Below are positions 14,165-28,885 of a stretch of DNA of 64,000 nucleotides, piece after piece; position 1 is the stretch's first letter, and each line of letters opens with the position of its first letter. The DNA comes from Temnothorax longispinosus (Eukaryota > Arthropoda > Insecta > Hymenoptera > Formicidae), in assembly GCF_030848805.1 (NCBI RefSeq), contig NC_092358.1, positions 28,811,720-28,875,719 of the forward strand. The letters are read 5' to 3'. The position numbers were made by a program, and so were the translations under genes. A model generated the notes under the pieces. It saw nothing but the letters and a program-made list of their open reading frames with translations. It had not been told where the DNA came from and did not search any database.

Positions 14165-17100
14165 GCGCTGAATCGAAACGAATCGGCGTCGATATCGATT
14201 TCCTGCTCTGTTTCTATGTTTGGACACCCTTTTCGTTCGTGTGCTCCAACGAGTGCGCGAGTTCCGATCTAATCTGGACTCTCGCGACAGCAGTTACGTC
14301 ACTTTTACAATGTGTTTGTGCAGTACCCGCGTTTGTACAACGGGAGATAGTTGACAAGGGTATCCTCAGAAAGCGCTGAAAGCCGCGCATTGAGAGCGTA
14401 TCGAATGCGATACACTGTGTATACATTTACAGGCTTGACCCGATAGTACGGCGCGTTATCCTTATCGGACTCATACATGGTTATTCGACTTGGTTACATT
14501 GCGTTGCGTAAAAAAAAGATGTTATTTAGTCTCGGGGTCACTCGTACGTAGATTAACTATTAAAAACTACTCGCGTAGAAACATTACAACAGTAGGCAGC
14601 TTAATGTAAGCGGCAGTCACGTCGAGCGTTTCAACGAGGTCGAAACGCGCCTCGTGATCTTCTGTTTAATTTCGCTTACGCAACTGTAGAAGCGATTAGC
14701 ATTTTTTGCTGTGCTTCGTCCCGGTCGAGATGTTGTTCTACTATAGGCAATTAATTTAATTCGCGTTACGGATCGTTTGCTATTCAATCTTTATATAGCG
14801 CCGTGCGTCGTGAATCTATCACTGGCAAGGATAAGCCGTCAATTATTGTCAAAAAACCGAAACTGCAAGAAATCAATATCACATTTCTTCTCGATATTTT
14901 TCTGTTCTATTTTTGAATACGCGGTCATTAACATTAATAGCAATGTGTGACATTATAAAACAAATTGCATTCTAACACGATTAGCCTCTGGCACCATTTA
15001 AATTTATATAATTTTATTATTTGAACGAATTTCAATTTAAATATTAATTCATCCAGTATTTTTAGATATGCCGTAATCGCATGTATTTTCTCCGCGTGGA
15101 GATACTTTTGTTGGCAGACCTCGCACGAAAAAAAACGACGCACGCAGGCAGGTATATACAGCCGCATTAATAGACGTGACGCATGAAAAACTTGCAGCCA
15201 CGTCAGCCGGCTTAGCCTATATATCGATTGGCGGTTCACGTTGGGTCACACGCTCTTGAGAGATTTGCCGAGAGGCGCGAGAAATTGAACGTTCTAAATT
15301 GTATTGTGTATTTTCACGCGGACGCGCTAAACGCATGTGAATTATGACGGCGAATGTCGTTGTAAAACAATGCCGCATGTAATATGCAGCATGCGCGCAT
15401 GTTAAAAAGCTTAAGCGTTGCTCTGTTTAACATGCTTTCCTGACAGTCATATATTAACGGCGTTGCCTATCCTATAAGATCCTTCATCGACTTAGATTAA
15501 TTAAATACGTATATTATTCCTACGTAATTTATGTGCGTAAAGCGTTCGTGTTTTCCTCATATTTCCTCGCAACAACTGCTACTTGCTGAATGTTACTGAA
15601 CGACTGAAACTCGATAGAAGATGGCTCAATAATTTCGTATATTCCGAGAATTCTCGATTTTCTGATGTTCCGTTATCTCTCTAAAAATTATTATTATTTT
15701 TACTTCAATATTTATGGAAGAGATAATCATTTTTATCACAACTTATATTTACCTTTATATTGCATTATGTCATACATAAATGTCTTCTGACAGATATTGT
15801 GCTATAATTGAAATTCATAGACTTCAAGATATAAATCTGTCACTAACGGGAGCAACGAACAGTTGACTCTTTCGATGTATTTAACAACTTTTGCAACAGC
15901 TCGTCTATATATATTTCCATCCAATATTTACGTCACCGTTTTTTTTTTTTTTTTTTTGCAACAATTATACATCGACATGCTCACCTCTGAAGATCGCGGC
16001 TGTAATCGAATCATCAATAGTTCGCGCGAATATCGTGGCGAACGGTCAGCAAAGTGGAACGCGTAGCAACTGCCCGTACATGATTATTGGGCTAACGGGC
16101 GATCGAGCGTTCATCTCCTGTCTTTTTGCATGACAAAACGTCGGCCGGCGAGTAGTACAGCCGGTTTCCTGTAGGTATAGAAGACCGGCGCGCCCTAGTA
16201 ATTAATGTCGTCGTTTATTGCGATACTTTAAGAGTGATTAGAGCCCGTCCCGAAAATCGCAGCGAGTCACCAAACGAAACATCGATCTGGCCTCAGCCGC
16301 TGGACAATCATTTTCAACGTTGGTGGACTGTCCGAAGTAACGTGGATCAATTCGTTCGGGAAAGCGACAAAATCCGATTTTCACGGGTTCGATACTCATC
16401 TAGAATCGTAATTAGGACGCGATCGTAGATCGAAATCGTAAAAACGGACGCAAGGTGCCGGAACGATGGCGCTTAGTCATCGCTCGTTTTTTCCATGTAA
16501 GATTACCAAATTCGACATGGTTCGCGATATTTGTCGATAGCCGTGATCGAGCGTGTCGACCGCCGCGCGCCGTGCCGAAAATCACAGCGCATAATGCGCC
16601 ACGCTTGTTAAATAACGGTTACATTCGCCTGCTTGACCAAACCTTACGAAATTGTTGCGAGTAATGACTGCCTTTCGAAATCCCGAATAAGATTCGATGA
16701 CGGACGGTTTCGTGTTGTAATAAAAATGTTGCATTTGGAAGGATCTGGCACCGTGGACCTTTTCAGAAATATCAATAACATATGTATTTTATTATTACAT
16801 TATTAATTGTTTTACGCGTTCCGTCCAAGAGGCTCCGGATTGTCTAAACGTCTAAAGAATACAAAATGTTCTCGAATTTCGAATTATCGGCATTTCTCTC
16901 ATTTGGAGAGTGTGAAAAGATACATATAATGTAGTGGACGAGAGAACGAGAAAAGCTTAAAAAAGGGACGATTACTCAAATATCGTCACTTTAATACTTG
17001 TCGTGGTGCAAAAATTAGAGAACCCGCGGGCGAATTAAGTTTCAGAGAGTGTCCTAAAACCTTGGCTTCGTTCATCGATTAATATGCGTTCGTAAAAGCC

Positions 17101-20100
17101 GTGACGAAGTCGAGCATGCCTGGAAACAACGGACGAGAGCGGCTTGGCCGTTATCTTTAACCCGAGAATTTTTCATAAAGTCGACCTACATACTCGCCGG
17201 CTGCGGTGTCGCCAGGTTGGGAGGACGTGATCTGCTCCTGATAACGCGAGGAGCCACCTTACATACTTACAAGCGGGATCGCATAGAAAATGCGGGGTCG
17301 TTTAATTTGTTCAGACAGACCGAGACCGCCAACGGAAGGAAAATAGATATACGAACGCACTATTGTCCACCTTGAATCTTTTTTTTACGCTCACGCGATT
17401 TTCTTCCTACGTATGACTTTATAAATAGAATGTAATTTTGCACGCGCAATTGTGTTTACAGCGTAAGGATGTCGAAATTAAATTATTCAATATTACACGC
17501 TGTATACTTATAATTAGTATTCCCATTCGATGTTTGTCAAAAGATAAAGCGTTTCAAGATACGCGATCGACGTTGTTTGGCTTTATTGGATTTATTTTTT
17601 CGTCTTTCAGGAGCACACGGTAATACGATTCCGGAAGTCGTTACCGGGCGAGGTTTCACCGGATGGCGGCAGAACACGCGTGCAGCGGGAGGTGGGGTAC
17701 ACCAGGAACGTGGTTTCCTGTTTTTTGGGCTCTTACGTGCAGATCCCCGAAATTGTTCGTTACGACGCGGCCGATATAGCCAAATTGTCGGACGCCGTCC
17801 GCCCTCTCCGACCAGGTAAATTGTTTTCCCACACGTCAGAGATATCGCTCTTCATCGCTCCTCGTATTTGCATAAAATATGCAGAGATTCCCACGAAATA
17901 TATTGGCTTCGAAAATTGAACCGTTTCACGAGCCTTTGTGATTTTGTGTAATTAGCTGCTACTTTCGGTTTTACGCGTCTTGTTTTATTGTTTTTTTTTT
18001 GCACGCATCTAATTATCATACACACACATCCTGTATATTATATACTTTCTCCGGCAGAATATAAGTTTTCAATATTTATACGTACGCGTGCTGTTCTTTC
18101 TCGGGAAGCAAACGCGAACAGCTGCCGCGTATCGTAACTAGTTTTCGGTCGTGCCATCTTCTCATTTTTATTAAGGTAGGTAGTCGCTGAGTTATTCTTC
18201 GTCGGCGCGTACACCTGCCACCTTATTTTTCGATCGCTCCAGCCGAATAACGATCTTTCCGCGTCTGAAGCCTCCCGAGACACCGGGTTTCTCGTGCACG
18301 CGAGGAGCCTGGAGCTGAAATTTCATCGATTTCGTTGCAATATTGTGAACAACGGGCGATTCGGTTGCACCTTACTCTCGTTCTTTTTTTGTCCATGCCA
18401 TGCAATCGATCGCATCGGGTTACGATATTACAGATGTACGGAGCGTCTGTAAAAAGAGAACTGTTCATCTCAATTATTCGAATCACGTGGTCGATATCGG
18501 ACGCTAATGGACAGATCGTCGCTAAGCTCGGCGACTTTAATCAACTTTTGAATTCGCAAATTCAATTGTTCTCGCAAATATAAGCACAGTCAGCGCAACT
18601 ATTCTCGTCGTTGCAGAATCCACGTCGGACAGCTATTAAGTACAGCAAAAATATTACCCGCGATAAATGTTACAATGCCGTCGTGTTACAGAGATTGTTA
18701 TAAAAATTTCTTGTTTTTTGATTTATATATTTTTACGCTTATGATAATGCGATGTTCGATTGACGTACGTTTCTCTATATTCGCATTCGAAATCGCGAGA
18801 TTTTAATAACGTTTTACAGCCGAGATTTAACCTGTTGTATTAAATCGCGAAGAATTAGATATCATTCTCGCCGTTAATAGTCAACGGCGATAATTATATT
18901 GATATTTTATCTCGACGGCTTTCTAACTCGAAGTCTCGCTTCGCCGCGAAGCGACCGATGCAGTAGGTAGGTAGGTACACAGAAAACGGTTTCTTCCCCT
19001 TCGAGAGCAATCTACGGTAAAATGTGCCATATCCATCGCTTCTGCGTCTATATACTCGTGCGCGACCAACCATATATTTGCCCACGAATCTTTGCGCGTT
19101 AATAACATTTACCGTCGTATCGGAACGAAACGATCAGCGCGATGCATTCCATTTCTCGAGAGTTAATTAAGCAAGTTCTCGAGAAGCAACGGACGCGGCT
19201 TTCCCACCGAGCGACGCGATACCGGCGCGTCGATCGATAGTAAACTCATTTACAATTAACTTATAATTCAGCCAAATGTCGCGGGCTTCGACCGGCGCGA
19301 CGGCGACGGTGACTGGTGCTTTTCGTTCGTGCTGGGAAATAAAGTGCTATGCGCCGCGTCCGCCTCGGCGGACTAAATTTACGACGCGCGGCTCCTGCGG
19401 GCTGTCTGCGACTCACACTCTCCGCCTGCAGCTGTGCGCTCTCAAAAAGATGACGTCGCCCGACGAGAAGCGTCCTCGAGGAGACGCTAAAGCCAGCGGT
19501 CGTCGAGTACCGTGTCATTGCTTTATCGTTTTTCGCCGCCATCCGTTTTCAAGTTCCTCGTTCCTCCTTGATGTCTCTGAGTCACACGTATCCCGCATAA
19601 TCCCTGCCACTATACTTGAATCACGTTTCTTAATTTAACGTAGAGTTTTACGCGTATAGCTCGCAATTTACGGAAAAAAAAAATTTAGCGTTGCAGCGCA
19701 TCTCGCTCGATACGCCGCGTTGGCCACGACGGTCATATATACGTTTCAAGCGGGACGCACGATCAATCATTCCTACGAAAAGGCCACGACTCCGTGTCCT
19801 TCGACATATCGCTCTTTCGGAAAAGCTAAAGTGAGGATTTAAATATCGTTCTCAGCGACGCACCGCGAAATCGGCCGAGAGATCATTGATCTGGACGAAG
19901 GACGAGAATCCAAAGTGTGTGTGTGTGCGCGCGCGTGAACGCGATAAATAGAATTTCATTAACGCGAATGAATCCTTCGAGAGACGCGAATGAATCCTTA
20001 CCCGCTGGTTTTCGCAGTGGGCATAATAGTCGTTGTATCGTCGAGTAGGACGTCTGTAACTCTGTAAAACTATATCTCCGTCCTGTTGATTTCTCACTCG

Positions 20101-23100
20101 AGAAAACTTAGAATATTATGAACAGAAACTGTAAAGGTGTATTAACGAAATTTACGCGAGCTTTGTTTCGACCTCGCTATTTTCGATAATATTCTCAATC
20201 TTCGAAAAATTCGAATATTATTTGGCAAGATGTAAAAAAGACAGGTCTTTTCGATAAAGTCGGCGCGTGTACACACAGCGACGGATAACGTCAGAAAGAT
20301 GCTGGCAACTGCTGCAGAGAAGCAGTTATTATAGTAATTAAAAGGGGGAAACCGTTAATAAATATTATAGGTAGAGATGGACGTCGCCGCGTCGTGCGAT
20401 CATGACAGATTAAGCCGCGTGATACCAAGTAAGCTTTAATCCCTTCATAGCCTTCTTTTAACTTTTTTTAAATCTTTTTTACAGCTGTTTAACTAACAGC
20501 AGAAACTGATGGAAATTATTTTTAATTATTTTAAGTTATGCTAAACAGATTCCTCGCTACAATGTTTATCCGTAGCGTGACGATTCTTCGAATAAACACG
20601 ACGTGCAACTCCTTCGGTTTACAAGCTTCTAAATTATATTTTTAGAGGACGATAAAATATTACGCTTGATTTTTCGCTGATATTTAATGCGTCGAAGGTC
20701 CTATCAGGAAAAGATATAAAACAAGATAATATATATTTTTTCTGTTTACGTTTGACTGCATAGCGAGGACTCACAATATTTGCATACATATTATATTCCT
20801 GTCTCCGTCCCGTCTTACAGTTTTCTTTCTTGCGCGAAAGGTCAAAATCAGATCATCGATGCACATGTGTATAACATTTGGCGACTGTTTTGACAGCGGT
20901 GCTTATACACTTAAAAACTGCGAGAGATTCCAGAGAGTCACGTTCGATGATTGGCGTCAATAATAAAATAACAAAGTTAATTAAATTGAAGGCATGCCAG
21001 AATAAGAAGGAGCGCTTACGTACTTGTTCGACGAGGGGAAACGACCATCTCTATCTCGCCAAGATTTTCCGACTCCCTCTGTCTCCACCTTCCATCCTGG
21101 AAGAATGCGTTTTGTTCGAGAACATTTATTACACGCGCACACAATGAAAACGCGAGATCGCGCGCGGGGATTTATTTTTGAATAATGCAGCGACGTTTAT
21201 CATCCGCTATCGGCGAGAAGGAGATCCGCCCATTGTATGCAACGCGCGGTAATTTCGTTCGGTGGAACTACTTCCCTTTTCTCTTTCGGTGCGAACGCGC
21301 TCCGGGGCACGTGTCGCTCCGCGCCTTATCGGGATCCGTCGATCACCCGAGCCATCTTTACGAGATTATTTTAAAATATTAACCATCAATCCTTCCTTAA
21401 TACATAGCTTTTGACGTAACATGTGGCGCAATAACGAGGATATACTGGATGAATAGAATATAAGTAATATAACGATAGAGGATAAAAATAAAGAATAAAT
21501 TCGTGTTTGATTCATTCACGTTCTGTATTTTTCGCGTGGAAACGACAGAGCACGCGCGCGCGTTTGAACGTAAAACGAACACGGACGTGTTGGATAGTTG
21601 TTCAATACTCGTTTGCATACGTCCATACGTGGGCGTGGACTGCTGCCGTTGTTTACGCATAGACGTCCAGCGTCGACCGTGTCGGGTGTTTTCCACCGGA
21701 TATCTGTTGGGCAGACCTTGTGAAACGGGGTCCTGCAAGAAAACCCTCGATAAGGTAGGTGGGCAGGATTTACGCGCGGCTGCATCCAGGGAGGGGCTGC
21801 TGGGAAGAGATGTTAATCAGAATACCCCGTGTCCCGTGTCGCGTCACGTCGCGATCCTGCATTCACAAACACGAACGAATTAATTCCGTTCTTATATTAC
21901 CCCGTATATACGTGACGACACGGAAATTAATGTGGCGCGAGAAGACTTTTCTTTGTTACGAGAAAAGTCTTGAGGAAGCTTCAAAGCTCTTTGTGCTGCA
22001 GTCGCGTTTGTGTGTGTGATCATGTCATCTTTTTATTCTCATAAGCGTCGTACATAACGGTTCTCGCTTATTGGCGTGCGGTCGGCGTATGCGTGTCAGA
22101 ACGGTTTACCGAAGTTTACCAGTACAAGTTTATTATACTTACTAAATACCGGGCGGCGAGAGTTCATACTCGGTCACCGTGTCTTCATTTTCTTTTATGC
22201 ATGTACGTTCCGTTTCTGCTACGTACTTTCGTTCGTTTAATAATGCCATATATTTCTTTTCTCCCTCATATGATTACGTTTATGTGTTTTTACTTTTTAC
22301 TTTTCTCACTTATTTCTTCTATTTTCTCCATCTCCGCGTTCTCATATTTGTTGTTTTTTATTTATTTATTTTTTTAATTATTTTGTATTACTGGATCTTT
22401 CACGCCCTTACCGTAACTTATGTTCTTCTTAGAAATAGATACGTTAGAACGAAGTAAACTGATATGTTATTATCAAATTCTGTACGTGAGTTCACAGAAC
22501 GCATATGTTTCCTTTGCGTTTCCACCACCGCGCTCACACTTATCCGGATAAACTTGTATTTATCCGTTTACACACCGGTTTACCGGCGAAAAGTCTATCC
22601 GGTCTGGTCTCCCGCGGCTGCAGATGCAACAAGTGGTCGGCCGTGCTCTTCCGCTCATCCGCTGCTTTTCTTTCCGCGGATTCGTCGATATTCTGACACG
22701 TTGGCACTTTCTCCGGCGGCTATTGGAAATAGAAGCCACCCCTGCGCCCTCCTCTACCGCTGTTGGTCGTTTCGTCGGTAAAAGTTGCTTGATTGCAAAA
22801 GGAATATGCGAGTGCGAGGGTGAACGACATCACGGCGCGCGGCTAGAAAATATATTTCGCGAGAAGCCGCGGCGGTAGCCCGCGCCGAGCGTCTGCGCTA
22901 TTTCGAGAAATATCGTTAAGGAAACGCGGCTACGTACCGCGCTTCCTAACGCATAACATGTAATTTATATGAGGGAAAAGGTGTCTTTAAAAGGCAAATG
23001 TGTGATGTTTAGCGATATAACAGTTTAAACTACAACTCGTATCTAATTTATCCCTTATCGCTCGGGATGTAAAATTCAATATTCCTCGCAATTTCCATTT

Positions 23101-26100
23101 CGCATATCTACGCGCATCTCGAGCGTAAATAATTCAGCTGGAAATATTTTACGCGGTATTTATTCGAGTGTTCTCGATTATCGCATCGAGAATCAATTGT
23201 AATCTCCTGACAAAAAATACAGCAGAAAGTTCATCGAGACGTCACACGACATGTCAGGCATTCCTCCGATAACGTAAAAGCTCTCTCGGGGTCTGTTATT
23301 CGCCTAAGGTTATCGGGTCCGCGAACGCCTTTGCGCGCATTGTGAAATTCTCGCGCGACTGTCGATATTTTTATCCGCGTGCCGTGTTATTCGCAGGCTG
23401 GAATTGCGCTGTTATCTCCGACGATATTACGCACTCGCGCGATACGGCAGTATCGATTTCCCGCTGTAAACGTGCGTCGCTTTGCGGCACGCTCTCGTGC
23501 GTGTCATTACCGAAACCGAACGTCAAAAATACGATGTCAGCCACGCGCCAATACCGGCATGTTCACCGTCAATTTCGTCGTCGGCGAAATCCATCCGTGC
23601 GAAATGCGAAAATCGAATCACGCGTGCGTCGTCATTGTGACATTCCTCGCGGCCGCTTTCATTAAAAGTCTCTCTAATTAACGGCTCATTCGAAGAAAGG
23701 CGCTTTCTTGTCTTACCACTCGCGATATGCATGACATATACAGACGATGTAAACAAAATTTTCGAAGAAGGAGATACGCCGTCTGAAAATAACACTGTAA
23801 TGTGTATGCATATTGCAACGCGTCCCCTTTCTTCCCTTTCGACGAAGTTAATATAAAAATGTTATGAGTGTCGATGTATATTTTTCGAAACGATGTTGCC
23901 TCGCGGAACTCGAATTTCTTACGATTCGATACTTGAGCGGTATAACGCAACACCGCGCCTTTAAGGCTCAGTCACAATGAGAAAAATAAGGAATAAGATA
24001 AAGGAATGTCACATCTCACTTCAGTACACGTACATTAAAGTGAGATGCAACATGCCTTATTCCTTATTCTTTTATCTTATTCCTTATTTTCCTCATTGTG
24101 ACTGAGCCCTTATGGTTCGCGTTAACGCAAGCTGCACCTGCCGCAACCTCGTGAGATTCTCCGCTTTTTTTTTCGCTTCGATCTCGCTCACTTTCTGGAG
24201 TAGTCCTCGGTATCGTCTATTTTCGGAGATCGACCCACGTCACGCGGAATATTTTTGCAACTGGACCGCCGCGGCCGTGTCGGACGTTTATTTTGAAAGA
24301 TTGAAGCGAGGAATGTGTAAACGAAGACTGTGTAAACCTATCACGGCACTGGCTACTCTCTGTATCGTCGTCGCTGCCACGGCGGGGATTATCTCCCTAT
24401 GCACTCCTTTGCGATAGATCTGACATATCTAATCTAAAAAGTTTTAATTTATATCTTGCGTGCTTTTGCTTAAAGAAAATTAGATGAAACAAAATAAGAT
24501 TTTAAAAATATACATAGTTCTCTATCTTTCTCCGCTTTTTTCTTTTCCTCCTCTCTCTCTCTCTCTCTCTCTCTGCCTCTCTCTTTCTCATTCCAAGTTA
24601 CGTAACGAGGCATTATTAAGATTCGTAATTGTTTCATTTCCGAGCGCTACCGACCAGTTCGCCTTCCACAATGAAAAATGCAGTTAATGACGCGTTAATG
24701 ATGCCGGCGCAGAAATACATAAAGTTATCTTGGCGTGAGAATATCTTGATACTATGTTTCCGCGTCGAGCGTTGATATAGTATGTTGTAATCAGTCCTCA
24801 CCCGATACGGTCAACAATACTAACGTAGGCTGGAACGGACGTTAGTATATGAAGTTGAACGAAAATGGCTGGTCGGAGTAATTGACCTCTTTAGCGCGCG
24901 CGTAACGTGCACCTTAAAAAGATACAATTCACGTAATGGACGTAATTCGATGCACAAGACCATTGTCAAATGTATTATTGCACAAGCTTGTTAAGTAGAC
25001 GATTTTGATATCTACATAATTTAAATAACAAAAAAAAACCACCATAAAATTACTCGATACAAATTCGGAGCAGGAGAGATAACGAGTAGCTCCGAAGAAA
25101 TTACATTCGCTCGTATTAGCTGCGTGCATGCAGCTTTCTCTCCGTTGAAGAGAAAAAGGAAAGACGATCGATCCGTAACTTTGTGCATGATGCACGAAAG
25201 TCACGCGTGCTCGGCATTTAGCAAAATTACCGTACATCATTATCCTTTGACACAGACCTCTCGTTTCGCTCGACGTTCATCACGCGAAGAGAAATTTGTG
25301 CCATCAAGTTTACATGACAGCAAAATAGCTTTGTTCCAACTCTCGGATAGGCAAAAAATAAGTAGAGACCGACGAGCAAAGAGTACCTGATGATTAAATG
25401 CGTAGAATGCTTATACGGTATATTTAATATTTGACTTTAATGACGTTGGGAGAAAAAATTAATTTTCCACGTTGATTTTTCTCACAACTCGTTCCTTTCT
25501 CTTCGTTTTATTTTTCCCCGACGACCAACGAGTGTTGCAAAGCGGCATTAATTATCATTAAAGTCAAATGCATGTCGCGTCGCAATCGTATAATGTTTTT
25601 CTTAACGGGCTTATGACGCTTTCTCGTGAAACTCATAACGTCATAACTACACGGTTTGTATCCGGTCGTTAACGATTTTGAGAGATACGAGTGACTAATG
25701 GAGTACATCCACGTTGGGATACCCGCGGTTCGGATATTCCGACGAGGGATAAGCGAGATAACGAGGTAACTTCTGTTTGACGCGTTTAATTGTGGCAATA
25801 TCTTACGGCCGCGTGTGTTCGACGGAGGCAAATGCGCGGAGGGAAAGTTCAGGCGTCCGCGTCCGTTCGTTAATTTATGCTACCCCCCCGATAAACGATC
25901 GTCTCGCAATCGTCGTCGGTGAGAGATTACGACGGCGCTGTTTAGACTCGTGTCGCAGAGCGCGCGCCGTAACTCCTATCTTGGGTCTTGACACCTATCG
26001 AGTACTTTTTTTCTCTAATATTAAGTGCGAACGCGACAGTTTCTCTGTAGTGTTTTTTTTTCTCGGAATGCATTGCCGCATAGAACATTTATAGTATGAT

Positions 26101-28885
26101 TCATAGTTGGCGTTATTCTCTCATTGCCATTATTGTACGCTATCTATACATGTAATCTGTGAAAGTTCCTACGAGAAATAACGGTATGTGGGAGAAGGTG
26201 GGCGGTGTTTGAATTCTTCATTCTTCTTTTTATGACATTTGGATATCTTTTAATTGCCGAGAAAGTCGTATTTGGCCGTGTTAGTTGCCGTTAGTCACCT
26301 ATCTGCCATTCATAAATCGCACTTGTTGCGATGCAAGGTCTTTAAATTACCCCGTTCTCGCGAACGAAGCGCGTTTTGTTGCGAGTGACGTAATAAGAGT
26401 CACGAATCTCTTTTCGGCATCTACATCGCTATATATTACTATATTTATGCGATTTGATCTACTATTCGCTAAAAGCACTCTCGACACCGCGGCGGCTCGC
26501 GTGACTTTCTTCTATTTCAGAATCACGTGAATCGCAAGTGTTTCGCGCCTACGCGTTGTCTGCGGTACCACCCTCCGCCGCCACAATTCCGGTGAAGGAA
26601 TTTTATTTTAGAACAGTCGTTATTTTAGGACCGTACTTATATGCGCGTATGTTATCGTTACTATTATACAACAATGTTGACGTTAGCAGTCAGATAAAAT
26701 TAAATTTGTTGAAAATAAGCGATGAAAATAGTACATGGGATATTTATCGTGATCGATCTTACATTGTTGCAGAGGAACGACGGCATAAGGAAATCACGGA
26801 CACATACGCCACAAAGTTTCCAGATTATACGTTTTTGGATTTGCACTTGGAATCCGATCAAACCGTCTTCCGAAGCCGTTCGACTTTCTGCGTGGAGATA
26901 AAGCCGAAGCAGGGATACTTACCAAAGGCGGAGCAGAGGTTTCCTGGATGTCCGTATTGTCTCAATCAGTACGCCAAGGTATTTAATAAACATTGATTTT
27001 TAACTTTATTTTCACAAATAATAATATACAACCCAAATGTTAGATAGATGATATACTAAAAGAAAATAATTTTTTAGCTGCGGAGGAAGAGCATCACCGC
27101 TCGCAGTAATTATTGCCCGTTTGATCTGTTCTCCGGGGTGGAGACGCGTATGAAAGCTGCAATAGAAGAACTTTTGAAAGCACCGCAGAACAACTTGAAA
27201 ATCTTCAAAGATGGCTTCGTCGTCTACGATCAGACGTCCTCGCTAAATGATCTAGAGAACGTGCTGGACGAGTGGTTTCGGAGTGAAGCAACGGAGAGCG
27301 GCGGACAAGCTCGCCGCGTCGACGAGTTCTGCACGTTGGTTTGTGCCGTCCTTACGCGACCTATCGCCCAAGAGCAGCTGAAACTGCCGCCCATCTCCCT
27401 TTCACGTAATTTTCTCTTTCTCGCGAATCATGTTTCAACGACATTTTGCGCCGCACCAGGCGCGGTCGCGAGAGCCGAATGGTGCCTTCGTCTCGCGGAA
27501 AAGGTAAATACTTGCATTGAAAATCATTATTTATTGAAAATAATAATCGTCGCCCTCTAACTAACTTTTATCTTTTTTATCTTGCAGAAATGCACGTTTG
27601 ATGGCAGCGACCTGCCGAAGAACTCGGTGCTGGAGCGAATGTGGAATATGCAGCGCGTGTCTTACGTTAATACTACGTACATTCACAGCATTTATTCCAA
27701 GCTCGCACCGGTACTAAATGACGATATGATATACTCTGGCTTGACAAAATTAAATAAAACTTGTAATATTTTTCACGCTTTACTTGATCAACCTACGGTA
27801 TGTATTTTCATACAAATGCACGTACAAAAGAAGGACGTTTTGTTGAATGGATGAATACATTAGGGAATATTTACCTCTCTCTGTTCCAGAATGCAGCCCA
27901 GAAAATGGAGACCATGAAAGAAATAGACGTTCAAACGTTTCTTAAGAGCACACGTGCACAAGAACATGATGACGATTTTAATGGAAATAGTAATGCTAGA
28001 TCAGAATGTATCTTATCTGCCGACAGAACGTTTGTAAACGGCGGTCTTGTATCGCAAACAGAACGTAGTTCCAACCTAGATTCGCGCCAACCATTTTATG
28101 GAAACGAGAGTCATCCGTATGATCAAAGAACTAGCAACGATGACGACGAGCGAAAGGCAAATATGCAGATTACCGCCGAACATTTGTCAGCGTTACAAAC
28201 GTACCTTTTATTTGTCACGGCCAGAGATTGTTCGATATTAATGACCTTCCGCGAACTGCATCCGTAAGTGTATTGTTCGAAACAATAGCCTTTATTTTCA
28301 CTGCATGTTTAAAGTGTCGAGAATAGTGTATAAATCTTACAACAAAGGCAAAGTTGATGATAAAATTGATTTAATGCAATGATTCTATGAGAGGAAATGC
28401 GCTTTCTACGTATTCTCTATAGCCATTGTCCAAATAATATAATAGTTGCCCAATGCAGCACTTGCAGCGGATACTTTAATTATCTGATTATGATTATTTG
28501 ATCGTGGATTTAATATAATTATAATTACGTCATAAAATCTACAATTCATAAATGTATAATGTGAATCATTATTTATCAGCGCCAAATGTGCAACATATGA
28601 ATGATTATTATTACTTATATTAAATGTATTTCAGATAATTAGATGTGTTGTAAATAGTTGTAAAAATTATCATTTTTCTCTTTTTACAGGAAAAATGCTT
28701 CAAGAATGCCTGTGGAAAATACGATAAAACTTTCGGAGCAACATTATTTTTTAAGCAGTGTCAGAGTCTCGGATTTGGACCCGAAAAGCGTTCATTCCAT
28801 CGAAAAGCATCGACAACGAGACGTGGATATTTTTGATTCTGTAATTTCTTTATTGGAAGAAGATATTCTTTTTACAAATAGATAA
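8853..28885 (+). CDS. IPPK: Inositol-pentakisphosphate 2-kinase (IPK1)
   Basis: The enzyme phosphorylates inositol pentakisphosphate at position 2 to make inositol hexakisphosphate (phytate). Exons by splice-site and phase reading are 8853-9060, 17611-17815, 26773-26978 (or 26521-26978, see findings), 27078-27503, 27588-27797, 27890-28263 and 28690-28885, with stop TAA at 28883. Counting from the in-frame ATG at 8869, the protein has 602 residues (686 with the longer third exon), against about 490 in human. Family motifs appear in order: the N-lobe nucleotide-binding YRGEGNAN (residues 50-57), VIRFRKS, EIKPK (about 174-178), NYCPFDLFSG, PQNNLKIFKDG, RDCSI (about 525-529) and a C-terminal SDLDPKS. 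The match to animal and plant IPK1 is clear. The extra length lies in an N-terminal leader, a charged linker in the sixth exon and possibly the third exon. The true start is uncertain because exon one follows an acceptor-like site and is entered in phase 2. Two introns exceed 8 kb. NF1 follows on the same strand about 1.1 kb downstream. Confidence 0.9.
10456..10483. repeat. GTC trinucleotide microsatellite
   Basis: About nine consecutive GTC triplets inside the IPPK intron. They generate overlapping low-complexity frames that are not genes. Confidence 0.8.
14115..14161. repeat. TC dinucleotide microsatellite
   Basis: More than twenty TC units without interruption, inside the IPPK intron. Confidence 0.9.
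23964..24109. mobile_element. Palindromic MITE, 146 bp, TTA target duplication
   Basis: The terminal inverted repeats are AGGCTCAGTCACAATGAG and, on the opposite strand from the other end, GGGCTCAGTCACAATGAG. The inversion continues through AATAAGGAATAAGATAAA-like arms to a short central loop. TTA flanks both ends (23961-23963 and 24110-24112). There is no coding capacity. The architecture matches the 4222-4398 element but the sequence differs, so it belongs to another family. It lies in an IPPK intron. Confidence 0.85.
24547..24574. repeat. TC dinucleotide microsatellite
   Basis: An uninterrupted run of TC units in the IPPK intron. Confidence 0.8.

Larger units (their letters stand above)
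9061..17610. other. IPPK: IPPK intron of 8.5 kb, no nested gene seen
   Basis: The donor GTAAGT at 9061 and the acceptor TTTCAG ending at 17610 bound this intron in phase 0. It contains a GTC microsatellite, a long TC microsatellite and a GC-rich stretch at about 12900-13550. A 207-codon open frame there looks compositional. I found no exon of another gene on either strand. Confidence 0.65.
17816..26520. other. IPPK: IPPK intron of about 8.7 kb with one MITE
   Basis: The donor GTAAAT at 17816 leaves one base of a split codon. The acceptor is at 26520 or 26772. Apart from a palindromic MITE (23964-24109) and a TC repeat (24547-24574), I see no gene or RNA in it. Confidence 0.6.

Noticed and set aside
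24112..24417. 101-codon frame next to the intronic MITE
   Set aside because: No homology, Ser/Arg/Cys-rich, within an IPPK intron, and it starts in the target-site flank of the MITE. Not taken as a transposase relic.
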